Positions 62,988 through 64,000 of a DNA stretch of 64,000 bases are shown one piece after another; positions within the stretch are counted from its first letter, which is position 1; each line of letters opens with the position of its first letter. The position numbers and the translations under genes were made by a program. The stretch spans positions 7,044,902 through 7,108,901 of the forward strand of contig NC_087076.1 of the NCBI RefSeq assembly GCF_026151205.1, read 5' to 3'. The notes below the pieces were generated by a model. The model saw only the letters and a program-made list of their open reading frames with translations. It was not told where the DNA came from and searched no databases. The DNA comes from Bolinopsis microptera. Lineage: Eukaryota; Ctenophora; Tentaculata; Lobata; Bolinopsidae.

Positions 62988-64000
62988 TGCGTCCTTCATT
63001 AAATTGCACACACTGTTGACGTTGTCCCTCTTTCAAAACTTTCATGTCTGTGGTTTTTATGGAAGTGTACCCAAACGCAACCCTAACCCTAAACAATCTT
63101 ATGAGCGTTCGACTAGCGTGTCACGTGAGCACAACATAACACTTCATCATATATTTACCCTATATATTACCCCTATATATCATGGGGGTGATTTGGAATG
63201 AGATTCCCTAAATATGTTGATCGTAGCTAGTAATAGTACCACTACCATGAAAACCCTAGTTTACAGAATTGTTTAAAGTTTGGCGACTTGGTGACTTCCC
63301 CTGTGCGGCATTCAGCTGTGACCATTCTTAATTCAATTCCCAGATACTAACAATCAACCGTCGTTTTTTGATAAAAATTATTGTGATTTGGTGCGAAAGA
63401 TAACTGAACATAATCATATTATAATATTTGCGAACTTCTATTTGTATTTGATCAGGAAATTAGTCCGGCTCCTTCTAAAGTAATTCCATCAATTTACCGA
63501 GCCCTAGGTCCACGAGAGTGCCACGAGAGTGCCACGAGAGTGCCGTCGGGATTCGGATGTATGACCTGTAGCAGTATTCTTGATAAAAATTGATTCATAC
63601 TGATACAAATTTATTTATACTGATAAAAATATATTTTGATAATAATATAATTTATTTTAAACGAATTATCTGAGATAATTGTCGGTTACGATTATTGGAG
63701 TGAATAGCATAATCGAAAACCAAAAACAAAAAAGAAACGGTATAGAGACTGGAGAGGTTCACCTGATCTCAATCCCCACTGGCCACTATCTGTAGCTTCT
63801 CAAATAACATATTAAGCGTCATATTAACATATTAACTTTAAGCTTCTCATAAACCATTTACATTTTCTGATATCTTACCAATTTCATTTCCTTGCTTGCT
63901 TTTTTGATAACCACTGCTGAACTATGGTCGCAGTCCCAAAACACCGTTACTGAGTGATACTTATTCCTCAACCACCTGTTAAGTGTAAATGAGAGATCAC
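62988..64000. other. Right flank, no gene recognised
   Basis: AT-rich apart from the 13-bp repeat; the small frame at 63004-63201 has no motif. Confidence 0.55.
63505..63544. repeat. 13-bp repeat CACGAGAGTGC, three units
   Basis: GAGAGTGCCAC repeated three times; a small minisatellite in the right flank. Confidence 0.8.

Noticed and set aside
63075-63095. CCCTAACCCTAA, telomere-like
   Set aside because: Only two full units; chance or a tiny interstitial match.

Overview
The window is nuclear DNA from an animal. It is AT-rich, its genes have many GT-AG introns, and it is crowded with microsatellites, minisatellites, LINEs and short inverted-repeat elements. The genes (an IQGAP scaffold with a WW-like segment, and a sperm-tail SHIPPO-repeat protein) are metazoan in type. 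The sequence alone does not fix the species; a marine invertebrate, perhaps a non-bilaterian such as a cnidarian, fits the base composition and LINE types, but that is inference.

Layout. (1) 1-6.5 kb: downstream flank with no confident gene, holding a decayed coding remnant (1930-2180), a fold-back element with a 9-bp repeat (3670-4342) and diverged local repeats. (2) 6.5-50.3 kb, minus strand: one IQGAP gene. I could rebuild 23 exons with GT-AG junctions and matching phases, giving a 1486-residue protein: CH domain, IQGAP repeats, WW-like segment, three IQ motifs, RasGAP-related (GRD) domain and RasGAP_C end. Exon 1 is unusually large (451 codons); the other 22 are small. Its introns hold most of the repeats: a full-length-looking LINE ORF2 (27.8-30.8 kb, antisense to the gene), a second LINE 3' fragment, satellites with 71-, 40-, 19- and 10-bp units, and an 870-bp GGGA tract ending 10 bp from a splice donor. 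The last two exons lie in a tandem duplication of about 1.8 kb, so the 3' end carries a second, still open and in-frame, pair of terminal exons and a third partial copy. (3) 50.3-54.3 kb: divergent intergenic region with a CR1/L2-like LINE 3' fragment, a second copy of the same LINE tail, and a 662-bp inverted-repeat element between TTAA duplications. (4) 54.26-56.13 kb, plus strand: CIMAP1/ODF3-like gene, six exons, 249 residues, all five introns in phase 1, with an RFX X-box-like site in intron 5. (5) 56.3-61 kb: intergenic. (6) about 60.98-62.72 kb, plus strand: an unrecognised Lys/Glu/Pro-rich disordered protein with about fifteen 11-residue repeats and a C-terminal PP1-docking-like motif. 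(7) 62.99-64 kb: no gene seen.

The three genes do not form a pathway. IQGAP is a cortical actin/calmodulin/small-GTPase scaffold, the ODF3-like protein belongs to flagellar axonemes, and the third is of unknown role. No rRNA, tRNA, CRISPR array or bacterial-style operon was seen. The most unusual points are the duplicated IQGAP terminal exons, the 40-bp CACGTG satellite that matches the inverted ends of a possible 2.1-kb element elsewhere in the same gene, and several repeat insertions placed within 15 bp of splice donors.
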